The translations under genes were made by a program, and so were the position numbers. Shown here piece after piece: positions 35,517 through 45,879 of a stretch of 64,000 bases of DNA. The first letter of the stretch is position 1; each line of letters opens with the position of its first letter. The notes under the pieces were generated by a model. That model worked only from the letters and a program-made list of their open reading frames with translations. It did not search any database and was not told where the DNA came from. The DNA is from Shewanella sp. VB17. Its GTDB lineage: Bacteria > Pseudomonadota > Gammaproteobacteria > Enterobacterales > Shewanellaceae. The stretch spans positions 1,488,001 through 1,552,000 of the forward strand of contig NZ_JABRVS010000001.1 of assembly GCF_013248905.1 (NCBI RefSeq), given 5' to 3'.

Positions 35517-37127
35517 TTGGATGAGATATCGCCACAAGCTCTGATAGAACTCGCCTTGGATCTGGCGAATAGTCTAACCACGAAAGATAGGTTCGAGCGT
35601 CTGCTGAGCACTGTCAGGCATGTAGTAACCTGTGATGCGGTGGTGTTGTTAGATGTTGAGTCGGGCTTTCTTAAGCCTTTAGCACAACAAGGATTAAGCC
35701 AAGATGCATTAGGACGTCGTTTTGAGATCATGGCTCATCCGAGATTTGCCGCTATTTGTAACTCTGTGACACCAGTGCGCTTCGCAACTGAAAGCCCTTT
35801 GCCTGATCCTTATGATGGAATGTTGCTTGCCTACGAAGGTGATTTACCTGTACATGCTTGTATGGGGTTGCCCTTAATGTCTGATCATAAATTGATCGGG
35901 GTGCTGACTTTGGACAGCATGAGTCCTCATGTTTTCGATGATATTCCCAAGCGTACTCTAGATATTATTTCAGCCATGTCAGCGGCAACGTTAAAAACGG
36001 CGATTTTATTGCAAGAATTGGAACGTCATTCTGTTCATAACCAGCAAGTGTTGGCTGAATTGACCCATGAAGCTTTGGTCAAAGATGGTGGAGAACTGAT
36101 GGGGAACAGTCACGTCATGTTGAAACTTAAACGTGAGATTGATATGGTCGCCATTTCAGACTTCTCCATTCTTATTGAAGGTGAAACCGGCGTAGGCAAA
36201 GAGTTGGTGGCCCGAACGTTACATCGGCAATCCAAACGAGGTGAAGGCCCGCTAGTGTATGTCAATTGTGCAGCCCTGCCAGAAAGCTTAATTGAGAGTG
36301 AGTTATTTGGTCATGTTAGAGGGGCATTTACGAGTGCTGATCGAAACCGGATAGGTAAATTTAGTTTGGCTGATGGTGGTACCATTTTTCTTGATGAAAT
36401 TGGTGAATTACCGTTACCTGTACAAAGTAAGTTACTGCGAGTATTGCAAAATCAAGAGATCCAAGTGGTGGGAAAAGATGCCGTTGAGCAGGTCAATGTG
36501 CGCATTTTGGCAGCGACTAACCGTCAGCTTAAAGTGGAGGTGGCACAGGGACGTTTTAGGGCCGATCTTTATCACAGGCTCAGTGTATATCCGATCTCTG
36601 TTCCTCCTTTGAGGGGACGTGAGGGGGATGTTACTTTACTCAGCGGCCACTTTATTGAGTTGACCCGTAGAAAACTGGGTATGCAACAACTCACGTTGAG
36701 AGCATCAGCGATAGATGCACTCAATCAATATGATTGGCCTGGTAATGTCAGAGAGTTAGAGCATGTGATAGCCCGTGCCGCCTTACGCGCTAAAGGCAGT
36801 GCGAGTTCTGGCATTATTCGCATTGGTTTAGAGCACATGGAGCATCTTGTTGCAACTCAGTCTCAGTTATCAACCTTGGGATCACAATCAGGTTTACCAC
36901 AGCTAAATGACCATCTTTCAGAACAAACTTCTGTTGCTGAGTTTGACAATGATCTTAAATCGGCTACCGAAGCGTTTCAACGTAAAATGATCACTCAAGT
37001 ACTGTCTGAAGAGTCAGGAAATTGGTCCGCTGCGGCCAAGCGCTTGCAAACCGATAGAGCCAATTTAAATCGTTTAGGCAAACGTTTGGGGATACGAGTG
37101 ACTAAGAATATAGTGACAGGGAGTTAA
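35517..37127 (+). CDS. norR: NorR, NO-responsive sigma-54-dependent activator
   Basis: 536 residues from a TTG start at 35517, preceded by AAAGAGG; no in-frame ATG suits. An N-terminal GAF domain (1-170, binds NO through non-haem iron in NorR), an AAA+ domain (190-430; Walker A GETGVGKE at 222-229, Walker B GTIFLDEIGEL near 290) and a C-terminal Fis-type HTH (about 495-530, NWSAAAKRLQTDRANLNRLGKRLG). The sigma-54 contact loop reads GAFTSA at 269-274, not the usual GAFTGA. It is divergent from, and the likely activator of, the NO operon. Confidence 0.93.
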   Translation: MDEISPQALIELALDLANSLTTKDRFERLLSTVRHVVTCDAVVLLDVESGFLKPLAQQGLSQDALGRRFEIMAHPRFAAICNSVTPVRFATESPLPDPYDGMLLAYEGDLPVHACMGLPLMSDHKLIGVLTLDSMSPHVFDDIPKRTLDIISAMSAATLKTAILLQELERHSVHNQQVLAELTHEALVKDGGELMGNSHVMLKLKREIDMVAISDFSILIEGETGVGKELVARTLHRQSKRGEGPLVYVNCAALPESLIESELFGHVRGAFTSADRNRIGKFSLADGGTIFLDEIGELPLPVQSKLLRVLQNQEIQVVGKDAVEQVNVRILAATNRQLKVEVAQGRFRADLYHRLSVYPISVPPLRGREGDVTLLSGHFIELTRRKLGMQQLTLRASAIDALNQYDWPGNVRELEHVIARAALRAKGSASSGIIRIGLEHMEHLVATQSQLSTLGSQSGLPQLNDHLSEQTSVAEFDNDLKSATEAFQRKMITQVLSEESGNWSAAAKRLQTDRANLNRLGKRLGIRVTKNIVTGS

Positions 37128-37365
37128 TGTTTGTAGCGTTATCTTTACATTAAATGCGCATCCTCTTTAGCGTTTAGTTGACTTAATAGCCTACTGATAT
37201 GTTAGGATTTTGCGCAACTGTAAGTTCAGTGATTTTAAAATTTAATTTATTGAATAACTTACGCCCCATCGATAAAGAAGGCTGGTATTGTTAATGACGA
37301 AACAGGAGGTAGCGTGAGTCTATTCTTTATCATTTGATATGTTACGATCTGGAAGATAATAAAAA

Positions 37366-38781
37366 ATGAATAATAATACTGCTTCACAGACCAAACCCGA
37401 CTTTCCAAGAATATTTTGGATTGCAAACGGGGTAGAACTACTAGAACGTGCCGCCTATTATGGTGTGTTTATTGTTATCACCCTCTATTTATCTCGAATT
37501 TTAGGTTTTACCGATGTTGAAGCAGCCTGGTTAGCGGGTTCGTTTTCTGCTGGTTTATATTTTTTACCCACTTTTACCGGTGCACTTGCCGATAAAATGG
37601 GATTTAGAAGTGCTTTGTTATTAGCCTTTGCTCTACTAACGATAGGTTACTCAGGTTTGGCCATATTTCCTGCATTACTCGAGGGCCAAGGCTTAGTCGA
37701 GTACGGTAGAGAGGTGACCTATCATGGTTTGAAAAGTGCTGACATACGTTGGGTGATAGCCCCTATTCTTATTGTTATCATGATCGGTGGCTCATTTATT
37801 AAGGCGGTGATCACGGCAACCGTGGCCAAATCGACCACCACAGCCAATCGAGCAAAAGGTTTTTCTATCTTTTATATGATGGTTAATATCGGAGCTTTTT
37901 CGGGGAAAACAGTGGTTAAGCCGCTGCGTGAGTCGATGGGGGATCTGGGATTAATCAACTTAAACTATTTTGCCGCCAGTATGACCTTAGTGGCGTTTAT
38001 TAGTATCTTATTTTTCTTTAAAAATGCTGAGTCAAACGCCGAAGGTAAATCCCTGACGGAGGTGGTGAATGCATTAGGTAAAGTGTTAACTAATACGCGT
38101 TTGATCACGCTTATTTTGATCATTACCGGTTTTTGGATGGTGCAACACCAGTTGTATGCCACCATGCCTAAGTATGTGCTGCGTATGGCGGGAGAGGGGG
38201 CTTCACCTTCTTGGTATGCTAACGTTAATCCTTTAGTTGTGTTTCTTAGTGTTGGTTTTGTGACCTCACTGATGAGTAAAAAGAGCGCACTTTTTTCGAT
38301 GACGATAGGTATGTTTATCATGCCGTTATCAGCATTACTGATGGCATCAGGTAATATGCTGCATGAGAATATCGATCTTGGCTTTATGCAGATGCACCCC
38401 ATTGCCGCCATGATGATATTGGGTATTGTGTTTCAGGGATTGGCAGAATCTTTTATCTCACCGCGATTTTTAGAGTATTTTTCGCTGCAGGCACCAAAAG
38501 GTGAAGAGGGGCTCTATCTTGGGTTTTCACATCTTCACTCTTTTATCAGTTCGTTACTCGGGTTTGGTTTGTCTGGCTACTTACTGCAAGCTTATTGCCC
38601 TGATCCACGTACCTTCGAGACCCATGAAGCGTGGGCTAGTGCTGCATCTAATGCTCATTATATCTGGTATGTATTTGCTGGAATTGCCACAGTGTCAGCC
38701 ATTTCCTTGATGATCTATGGTGTTGTGATTAAGAGGTTAGATGCCGATAAATTTGATGAAACACAAGCTGTGATAGCCTAA
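37366..38781 (+). CDS. POT-like MFS transporter
   Basis: 471 residues, 12-14 membrane helices. FWIANGVELLERAAYYGVF at residues 17-35 matches the ExxER(x)YY motif of proton-coupled oligopeptide transporters, and GALADKMGFRSALLL is the MFS loop 2-3 motif. The rest diverges from classical peptide transporters, so the substrate is uncertain. It has its own upstream region and a clear terminator downstream, so it is monocistronic. Confidence 0.75.
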   Translation: MNNNTASQTKPDFPRIFWIANGVELLERAAYYGVFIVITLYLSRILGFTDVEAAWLAGSFSAGLYFLPTFTGALADKMGFRSALLLAFALLTIGYSGLAIFPALLEGQGLVEYGREVTYHGLKSADIRWVIAPILIVIMIGGSFIKAVITATVAKSTTTANRAKGFSIFYMMVNIGAFSGKTVVKPLRESMGDLGLINLNYFAASMTLVAFISILFFFKNAESNAEGKSLTEVVNALGKVLTNTRLITLILIITGFWMVQHQLYATMPKYVLRMAGEGASPSWYANVNPLVVFLSVGFVTSLMSKKSALFSMTIGMFIMPLSALLMASGNMLHENIDLGFMQMHPIAAMMILGIVFQGLAESFISPRFLEYFSLQAPKGEEGLYLGFSHLHSFISSLLGFGLSGYLLQAYCPDPRTFETHEAWASAASNAHYIWYVFAGIATVSAISLMIYGVVIKRLDADKFDETQAVIA

Positions 38782-38889
38782 TTTTTTATTAAGGTAAATA
38801 TCACCGACTTTAAGTGGATAAGCTTTAACTATGATATTGTTACTTAATAATTGAAGGTTCGTAGCTTGTTAAAACAATGGGTAACGTAC

Positions 38890-38920
38890 AACTCGGTCGT
38901 TTACGGCGGCCGAGTTTTTG
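38890..38920 (+). terminator. terminator of the MFS transporter gene
   Basis: AACTCGG (38890-38896) pairs with CCGAGTT (38910-38916), and the arm runs on into TTTT and G. It lies about 110 bp past the stop codon. Confidence 0.72.
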
Positions 38921-39058
38921 ATTGCTTTATTGGCTATGAGGAGCAAATCCTGTGAATAACACTTAGGAGTCAGACTCCTTTGCAAAAATATAAAAATATT
39001 GAATTTTTACATGAACCATTATTGTATTCATAAATAATGACTGTAACTAGAGGCATCC

Positions 39059-39865
39059 TTATTCTTTATCTATTGATTCATCTTTTCCAAACCAAAATTT
39101 TTCTATCTCCTTTAATTTACCACTCTCAATGAGTTTCTGTTTTCCGATATCAAAATCTTGTAAAATTGTCTGACCATTAGGGTTGGTTTTAAGCACTGCG
39201 ATATATTCTTTGGTAGAACCAAAAGACGGCATTTTGTTATATTTATTGCTCCAACCTTGTTGTTTTAAGATATAATCCCACGTATTTTCATAGCCTATAA
39301 ATCCATCAATACGTCCCTTTTCAAGCATCTGAAATCCCTGTGAAATTGTATTTACATCATACTTTGTCACATAATCCACAGAATGCCACTTATCGCCATA
39401 GTTAAAACCACGTTTAACGCCAATCACAAGGTTGTTAAGTGATTCGAGTCCTATCCACTTAATAGGACTCTCTGCTCTAACATAAATTAAAAATTTGGCT
39501 TCATTAACAAATTCGTGAGAGTAATCAAAAACCTTTAATCTCTCTTCGTTCATTCCTGTTGGAAAAAGAATGTCTATCTTGCCCGTTTTGACATTTTGCA
39601 TTGCACGTGGCCATGGTGAGACCGACAACTTAATGGTGTATCCCATAATATGAAAACTTTCTCGCAGAATATCCCAGCTATACCCTTGATAACCTGGTAT
39701 GTTCTCTCCTGGCCGAACAATTGTTTCTACAATACTATTCCCCTCAATAAAGCTAAAAGGGGCATAATCACCTAAAGTCGTCACTGATACTATGTTATCT
39801 TCACCGTAAAGCATCGAACTTGTAAAAAACAGAACTAAAATAACACTGTTCCATTTACCATACAT
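39059..39865 (-). CDS. periplasmic solute-binding protein, amino-acid type
   Basis: 268 residues with a signal peptide (to about SSMLYG-ED). VTTLGDYAPFSFIEGN, GYSWDILRESFHIMGYTIKLSVSPWPRAMQNVKTGKIDILFPTG and the EERLKVFDYSHEF block are characteristic of SBP_bac_3 proteins. The ligand is unknown; no ABC transporter is adjacent. It is the second such orphan binding protein in the window (the other is at 27665). Confidence 0.82.
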   Translation of the reverse strand: MYGKWNSVILVLFFTSSMLYGEDNIVSVTTLGDYAPFSFIEGNSIVETIVRPGENIPGYQGYSWDILRESFHIMGYTIKLSVSPWPRAMQNVKTGKIDILFPTGMNEERLKVFDYSHEFVNEAKFLIYVRAESPIKWIGLESLNNLVIGVKRGFNYGDKWHSVDYVTKYDVNTISQGFQMLEKGRIDGFIGYENTWDYILKQQGWSNKYNKMPSFGSTKEYIAVLKTNPNGQTILQDFDIGKQKLIESGKLKEIEKFWFGKDESIDKE

Positions 39866-40347
39866 AAATTACCACCCACTTTTCTAAAAGCTACTGTAAA
39901 TTTCCAATTGCACTCTTATGTTCAATTTCTAGTAACAATAGCTGTATCTTCCTACATAAAAGCTATGATTTTGCTATTAATCATTAACCCCTTCCTAGAA
40001 GATAAATATTGTACAACAAAGGTGTGTCATCACAATAACCATAGCCTCTTACTGATGTTGTCGCAAACGGATGAAATACTGTATAAACCGATTAACACTG
40101 ATTCCTTCAATCATCATTCGTGGTAAATCAATCCAAAATCAGTTTTGTACATGCGTATGTACCAAAGGGGATTTGATGTATGTGATACGAAATGTGGGCA
40201 GTAAAAAGATTCGTAACATTTATACCTAAGCCAAAGTTAAGCGCGCCATTAACACGATAATGAGGCTTTGAGCTTCAATAACACTGTTTAATTAAAAATT
40301 AGCCTAAATAGACAATATGATCAGATTTCATTTAAAGTTTCAAAACC
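39866..40347. other. 482-bp intergenic region
   Basis: It lies between two leftward genes. GTACAT/ATGTAC (40147-40162) forms a short palindrome. Short open frames on the plus strand lack ribosome-binding sites and look accidental. I see no convincing gene or terminator. Confidence 0.4.
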
Positions 40348-41541
40348 TTAGTATCCGGTTAACTCGAGATATCCTTCTCCTTGATGGCTGCCGGAGATGA
40401 GTACTGGACCTTCCCAGTAAGAGATAGTTAACGACATTTTAGCGTTAGGGTTTAAGGCGTTGATCTTAATATCGATGTGTTCAGATGGAATGGATATTTG
40501 CCATGAAGTTGGATATCGGGTTAAGTCTATTGTATGCCAGTCTAGCGCCGTGAGAGTGATGTTGGTAGATGCTATATTGTGTCCGCTACCATCGGCAAAC
40601 ATGCGTCTTGCACTGTAAAAGTTAGCTGTGCTTTGATTCGCTGGTGATTTGGCTTGATCCCTAAGCTGAAACAACATCAAGGTTGATCCGTCATGTAATC
40701 TAAGCGCAAACCAATCCCAACCAGCCTGTGTTTTATTTAAAAACTGCGAACTCCATTCTCTGTCTAGCCAAGCTTGACCTGTGACGTTATGCTCTTCTCC
40801 TTGCAAAGTGATGTTACCAGATACTTGAATGTAGGGTTGACTATAGTAATGTGAAGCGACAGATCCATCTGCGGTTTTTACGCTATAACCTTGGTTACCT
40901 TGTCGCTGATAAGGGGCACTTGAATGCAAAGTTAGCCGATAATTAAATTGTTCTCCTGTTACCTCTAAAGTTGCAGGAAATAGGGTGTTGCCATCACTTA
41001 TCCAGCGCCAGTCATCTATTTTTACCGTGAATGGGTGATTGGATACATTAGCAAGTTGTGGGTGCTGCCTTGACCATTTCTCTGTGGCGAAATGCTGACT
41101 GGCACTGGTCACCGCAGCGTGAGCCATATAGAGCTGATTGCTTATCCAGCTCGGTTCATTGTTTTTTATTGATATTGGCTTATTCGATGATGTTGCAAGC
41201 TGGTTTTTTAATAATGTTGAGTGGGGTGCTACTGGCGTCATCGCGATGCGAAACTGGGTCCATTGTAGGCCGATTTTTTTGCCATGTTCAGTTTCTAAGT
41301 TAGCGGTTAAGTACCACCATTCTTGTCGAAAATCGTCATGAGCTAAATGATCTTGAGGAAATACAATGACCTTATTTTTATCGACTTGAGTGTATGTATT
41401 ATTTGCGTGTGGAGATGAACTCATTAATTGTCCCATAGAAAGAGTGTTGTTAGCTGTTTGGGGATCTGAGCAAGCGCCAAGTATTAACCCTAAAATTATG
41501 CTGGTAAATATTGAGTGATAATAGGTGTTTTTGATTATCAT
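40348..41541 (-). CDS. AttH/CrtC-like lipocalin-domain lipoprotein
   Basis: 397 residues with a lipoprotein signal (lipobox LGAC, Cys about 24). FPQDHLAHDDFRQEWWYLTANLETEHGKKIGLQWTQFR is the hallmark of the CrtC/AttH two-lipocalin fold, and GQAWLDREWSSQFLNKTQAGWDWFALRLHDGSTLMLFQLRD the second. Its start overlaps the permease stop by 4 bp. In these operons the lipoprotein, FtsX-like permease and ATPase probably form one system handling a lipid-like molecule. No hydratase role is implied. Confidence 0.88.
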   Translation of the reverse strand: MIIKNTYYHSIFTSIILGLILGACSDPQTANNTLSMGQLMSSSPHANNTYTQVDKNKVIVFPQDHLAHDDFRQEWWYLTANLETEHGKKIGLQWTQFRIAMTPVAPHSTLLKNQLATSSNKPISIKNNEPSWISNQLYMAHAAVTSASQHFATEKWSRQHPQLANVSNHPFTVKIDDWRWISDGNTLFPATLEVTGEQFNYRLTLHSSAPYQRQGNQGYSVKTADGSVASHYYSQPYIQVSGNITLQGEEHNVTGQAWLDREWSSQFLNKTQAGWDWFALRLHDGSTLMLFQLRDQAKSPANQSTANFYSARRMFADGSGHNIASTNITLTALDWHTIDLTRYPTSWQISIPSEHIDIKINALNPNAKMSLTISYWEGPVLISGSHQGEGYLELTGY

Positions 41542-44060
41542 ATAACCTCACGTTGCAAGCTTGAAACAAGCGGTTTTTTGACTTGTTGGTACAAGGGCAG
41601 AGCAACAGCCACTAAACTTGAAGTAAGCGCTAAGGCCACCACCTTGAAATAAGCTAACCAATCCCATTGCATCGCGATACTCCAGCCGAATGCTTGTAGG
41701 GTTATTTTATGGATTAATATATACCCTAATATCAGACCTGTTGGCAGGGCGATTAAACAGGTAAATAGCACAATAATGATCATCTGAGTGAACACCATTT
41801 GAGTCAACTGAGCCTGCGTGACACCTAAGGTGTGTAAGCGTGCCATTGGCGCTATTCTGGCTTGAGTTAGCATAAAGCAAGCACTAAACAGGCCAATTGC
41901 AGCCACCAATAAGGTCAAACTGTTGAGTACTTGTGTGATTGAGAAGGTTTTCTTAAACATAATAATAGCTTGCTGCTTTATTAATGTCTGACTGTAAATC
42001 ATTGCATTTGGAATTAAAAAATGTTGTTGCAAACTTTGCTTTAATTCGTCAATGGATCCGCTATAGCCCACAGCTAAGCTGATTGGATCACTTGGAAAGC
42101 CCTGACTTCGCCACACAACAGGTGAGATAACGATTTCGCCATAGGGATCGCCATAGCTATAAAATATCCCACCAACAATAAACTCTTTATTGGGTATCGC
42201 GGTTAAGATCAGTTTGTCACCTAAGCTAATGTTAAGTTTAATCGATAATGGCTCGCTTATCATTACGAGCTTACCGGCCATTAATCCTAGCCAAAGATCA
42301 CCCAAAGCTGATTTAAGTACTGTGGTTTGCTTAAGAGATACTTCATCACGAGTCACTAGATTGATAGGCAAGTTTTGATGCTCGCTTCTAAGAGACCACT
42401 GTTTATATATCGCATCGACATCGCTGCGCGCCCTTAGGAAAGCATCGATTGCTTGTACTTGCTCTGAGGCAGGCTTGATATAAAGTTCTGCATGTAATCG
42501 TGAGTCTAACCATTGCCTAAGTGTACTTTCAAAACTGCCCACTAAAGTGTTCATTGATATATTGGCTGTCAGTGCTAATAACATGGCCATCATGGCTAAT
42601 GATAGGGGCGCTATTAGCTCCTTGGTTTCAGCCACTTGATAGTAGAATAACCCTCTGTATCTGTGTTCAGACTTGAGTTTTACAAGCAGTTTAAGTAATA
42701 AGTTAATCATCATGAGTAGCGATGAGGGTAAAGCCAAAGGGATGGCGATAAGCACCAGAGCAAGTAAGGCCATGCTATAGCGATGATCTTGACTCAATGG
42801 CAGTAAGACGCTCGCGATAACCGCTAATATTGCTGCTGTCATTAACTGAATTTTTTGCATTTTAGCTGTACTGCTTATTTGAGGTAAATGGCTGATATTA
42901 CCTGACAGAGGCTGGTGAATAAGCTGTAATAATAATGAAAAACAGGCAGAAAATGCAGCAAGTAGTGTTAATGAAATAGCGTGAAATAACCAAGACCATT
43001 GCCAGTTCCCGGGCAGTATTTTAGCACCGTAGAGCTGCTCTAAGGTAACTGATATCATAGGTTGCAGCCAGTAGCTCAACTGTAAGCCAAAGATAAAGCC
43101 AATGACAGATCCAATGATCACTAAGATAAGTATTTCAGTGAGCAGAGCCGACATCAAGGTGGTCTTCTTAACCCCCAATTGTTGAAGTTGACTTAATAGT
43201 CTTTGCCGCTTAAGTAAGCTGTAGCGCACCCCGTTATAGGCGATAAATAGTCCGACGATGAAAGCCAGCAAACTCATGGCCGTCAGATTAAGATGAAAAC
43301 TTTGCGTTAATGCGGTGAGGCTGTCCCCCTTATCGTTTTCAATCAGTTGAGCGTGTTTGCCAAGCAGGCTGTTCAGCTGAGTTTGTTGTGACGAAATATC
43401 ATTAAACAGTGCGATATAGCTCAGCTTTCCGACCTGATTGAGAAGTTTCTGAGCCAAAGATATGTCCATTAATATACTTGAGCCTAAGTGACGGTTGTCA
43501 TCGAGGACGATAATGCTGAGTTCTACACCAGCAAGCGATAACTTTTTTTGTTTACCAAATTGTTCAGCCACGGTCCTGCTCATCATGATAATCGGCGCAC
43601 CAGATAACATCTCTCCAAGAGGGAGCTGGGGTGAAAGTATCGTGGATGGGGTGGTATTGCTTTTATTTGCGTTGATATCCGTTGAAGTATTGTTACTAGC
43701 AAGTGAAGTTAACGCTGCGACCAGATCGCTTCCTTGTATTTGCCAGCGTTTGCCATCTGGGCTGGTGGCTGTGCCCTGCAGTACCGGGAGGCTGCGGTTA
43801 AATCCAGCTGCGCGGAGCTTAAAATACACTGACTCATCTAAGTATTTCTCCCCAAGAGGAGCCGTAATGTTCCATTTGGCTTGTAGGCTTAATAGTTCGG
43901 TGGCTGAGTGGTAGCTTTGCAACGCATTTTCATTGGTCGCACGGACACCAGTTAGTAACGTGACGGCCAATATGACACCGACAGTAATGGCGCCAGCCTG
44001 CAGTGGTGCTTGACGATAATGGGCGATAAATATACGTAAACTTAGCCAAAAGTTATTCAC
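41538..44060 (-). CDS. FtsX-like ABC transporter permease
   Basis: 840 residues with about 10 membrane helices arranged as N-terminal anchor, periplasmic domain, two FtsX/MacB-like domains (about 255-385 and 720-830). RQRLLSQLQQLGVKKTTLMSALLTEILILVIIG and ARIAPMARLHTLGVTQAQLTQMVFTQMIIIVL are the typical coupling segments. It sits between the ATPase gene (51 bp) and the lipocalin lipoprotein gene (4-bp overlap). It is a mechanotransmission-type exporter or extractor rather than an importer. Confidence 0.88.
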   Translation of the reverse strand: MNNFWLSLRIFIAHYRQAPLQAGAITVGVILAVTLLTGVRATNENALQSYHSATELLSLQAKWNITAPLGEKYLDESVYFKLRAAGFNRSLPVLQGTATSPDGKRWQIQGSDLVAALTSLASNNTSTDINANKSNTTPSTILSPQLPLGEMLSGAPIIMMSRTVAEQFGKQKKLSLAGVELSIIVLDDNRHLGSSILMDISLAQKLLNQVGKLSYIALFNDISSQQTQLNSLLGKHAQLIENDKGDSLTALTQSFHLNLTAMSLLAFIVGLFIAYNGVRYSLLKRQRLLSQLQQLGVKKTTLMSALLTEILILVIIGSVIGFIFGLQLSYWLQPMISVTLEQLYGAKILPGNWQWSWLFHAISLTLLAAFSACFSLLLQLIHQPLSGNISHLPQISSTAKMQKIQLMTAAILAVIASVLLPLSQDHRYSMALLALVLIAIPLALPSSLLMMINLLLKLLVKLKSEHRYRGLFYYQVAETKELIAPLSLAMMAMLLALTANISMNTLVGSFESTLRQWLDSRLHAELYIKPASEQVQAIDAFLRARSDVDAIYKQWSLRSEHQNLPINLVTRDEVSLKQTTVLKSALGDLWLGLMAGKLVMISEPLSIKLNISLGDKLILTAIPNKEFIVGGIFYSYGDPYGEIVISPVVWRSQGFPSDPISLAVGYSGSIDELKQSLQQHFLIPNAMIYSQTLIKQQAIIMFKKTFSITQVLNSLTLLVAAIGLFSACFMLTQARIAPMARLHTLGVTQAQLTQMVFTQMIIIVLFTCLIALPTGLILGYILIHKITLQAFGWSIAMQWDWLAYFKVVALALTSSLVAVALPLYQQVKKPLVSSLQREVI

Positions 44061-44111
44061 CAGTTTGCCTTGTGATGTAAATATAGGGTGCTGTCACATT
44101 GGCATCGAGAG

Positions 44112-44828
44112 TTACTCATGGATCTTACCCTCCTTTATATGCCACCTTTGTTGCATAAAGTTAGCGCACTCGATGCTATGAGTGACCATTAAAATGGCCG
44201 TATTATGCTCTCCTGCCAGAGTGCATAGTAGCTGCATTACTTCAAGGCTTGCTGCTTGATCTAGGTTACCTGTCGGTTCATCAGCTAAAATAAGCGGTGG
44301 TTTATGGGCAAGCGCACGGGCGATTGCTACTCTTTGTTGCTGCCCACCTGAAAGGCTATTCACATGGCGTTCGAGTAATGAACTCAGGCCTAAACTATGG
44401 CTTAAATGTTCGCACCAAGAATTCCAATTTTGGTGATTAAGTCTAAGAGGGAAAGCAATATTATCTTTGACGTTAAGCGGCGTCAGTAAGTTAAACTGTT
44501 GAAATATAACACCTAGCGATTGTTGCCTAAATAGGCTCCAATGTTTATCTTGCCAGTTTATTGTGTTTTGGCCAAGTAAAGTTAGTGTACTCTTGGGTGG
44601 CTTTGGAGCTGTGACAGGGTCTTGATTTGAGTCGTGCTTCTCGAATCCTGCGATCACATTAAGTAAAGTGCTTTTACCGCTCCCACTGGCTCCCATAAGG
44701 GCGACTGTTTGTCCTATTTTTTGGTCTAGTGTTAGGGAGATTTTGTCCAGAACACTGTGTTGCTGTTCACCATCGATGAACGTTTTACTGACATTAGTGA
44801 GTTGAACTAAAGGTGCATGAGTGGTCAT
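44112..44828 (-). CDS. LolD/MacB-type ABC ATPase
   Basis: 238 residues. Walker A GASGSGKST near 40, Q-loop QQFNLLTPLNVKDN, signature LSGGQQQRVAIARAL near 155 and Walker B LILADEPTGNLD near 175, in the LolD/MacB/FtsE branch. It is the first gene of the leftward operon with the permease and lipocalin lipoprotein and would power that complex from the cytoplasm. Confidence 0.95.
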   Translation of the reverse strand: MTTHAPLVQLTNVSKTFIDGEQQHSVLDKISLTLDQKIGQTVALMGASGSGKSTLLNVIAGFEKHDSNQDPVTAPKPPKSTLTLLGQNTINWQDKHWSLFRQQSLGVIFQQFNLLTPLNVKDNIAFPLRLNHQNWNSWCEHLSHSLGLSSLLERHVNSLSGGQQQRVAIARALAHKPPLILADEPTGNLDQAASLEVMQLLCTLAGEHNTAILMVTHSIECANFMQQRWHIKEGKIHE

Positions 44829-45162
44829 TTCAGCTTCATTACTTGTGCTTAATTGAGGGTAAATGCGAAGTTAGAATAGCCTAACTTTATTGTGAGTGGT
44901 TATTTATTATTGGAACCATTTGATCGATAAAGTGATCATTATTCTGAGTTGAGCAGCTAGATCATCAAGGGAATGAGTTAGCATTTTTGCCATTGGTAAG
45001 AATTAAAGTCACTTGAAAATTATTTTATTCTATAATTTATAGTTAAATCACATGTATATAGACAGGATTAAATATTTTAAGGTGGTTTGGTAATAAATAA
45101 TAATAAATACTTTAAAATCAAAGTTTTATAGGTTTGCCGCTGATAAGGATGAAACGAATAGT
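44829..45162. other. divergent intergenic region, ABC operon/PilZ gene
   Basis: 334 bp, AT-rich. TGATCG and TGATCA repeats lie near 44920-44940. No strong promoter pair or operator is evident. Confidence 0.35.
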
Positions 45163-45855
45163 ATGGGAAATAAACCGTTAACAGAATTTGAATATTTAGA
45201 TTCGATGCCCTGTAATACTGAAGTTTACATGCAGATTTTGACTCAAAGTAAACCGATCCGTTTAAAAACTCGCCTTATTGGTGTTCATAGTCAAAAAGCC
45301 ATCATTTTAGAGTTCGGTGAAGATAAAAATTGGGTATTAGCGAAGCATTGTATTTGTGACAATACCAGTGTTGTTGTACGTATGTTTAATAGCTTTGATC
45401 CCAATGCTCATGTGGTTGCATTTAGGTCAAGCATCTCCAAGTTAATGTCATTGCATCATTGGATTGTTATCTATTATCCAAAAAACTTAGAAAAAATTGC
45501 TTTACGCCAGTCGGGTCGGATCCCGGTGAATATTCATGCCCAATTAAGTCACAATAGTAACGATAAAGAGGAGCAATCAGGGTGTTCAGTTGAAGGTCAC
45601 TTAGTCGATATTTCAATTCGAGGTGGTGGGTTTATTGGCACTGAAAATGAGGAGCTTAGCGTTGATGATAAATGTACATTAACACTACTTGGAGCTGTGG
45701 GTGATGAGGCTATTCATGTCAATGTTATTATTAAAAACAGACAAGTTTTTGATGCTGAAAATAACCTCATCCACTATGGTTTAATTTTAGATTCCGATCA
45801 AAATGCTGCTGAATGTTTTGTGCAACAAATAATACTAAGACACCTTAACCAGTAA
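45163..45855 (+). CDS. PilZ-domain protein, flagellar-brake (YcgR) type
   Basis: 230 residues. The N-terminal half (about 10-115) matches the YcgR-N barrel. The C-terminal PilZ domain has the c-di-GMP motif RQSGRIPV (R-x3-R near 122-126) and DISIRGGGF near 153. It would bind c-di-GMP in the cytoplasm and act on motility or a surface structure. Monocistronic and not adjacent to flagellar genes. Confidence 0.82.
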   Translation: MGNKPLTEFEYLDSMPCNTEVYMQILTQSKPIRLKTRLIGVHSQKAIILEFGEDKNWVLAKHCICDNTSVVVRMFNSFDPNAHVVAFRSSISKLMSLHHWIVIYYPKNLEKIALRQSGRIPVNIHAQLSHNSNDKEEQSGCSVEGHLVDISIRGGGFIGTENEELSVDDKCTLTLLGAVGDEAIHVNVIIKNRQVFDAENNLIHYGLILDSDQNAAECFVQQIILRHLNQ

Positions 45856-45879
45856 CGTCATCTACATTCAGTGTATACC

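Noticed and set aside
40147..40162. GTACAT/ATGTAC palindrome
   Set aside because: Short, AT-rich context, no gene start nearby; expected by chance.
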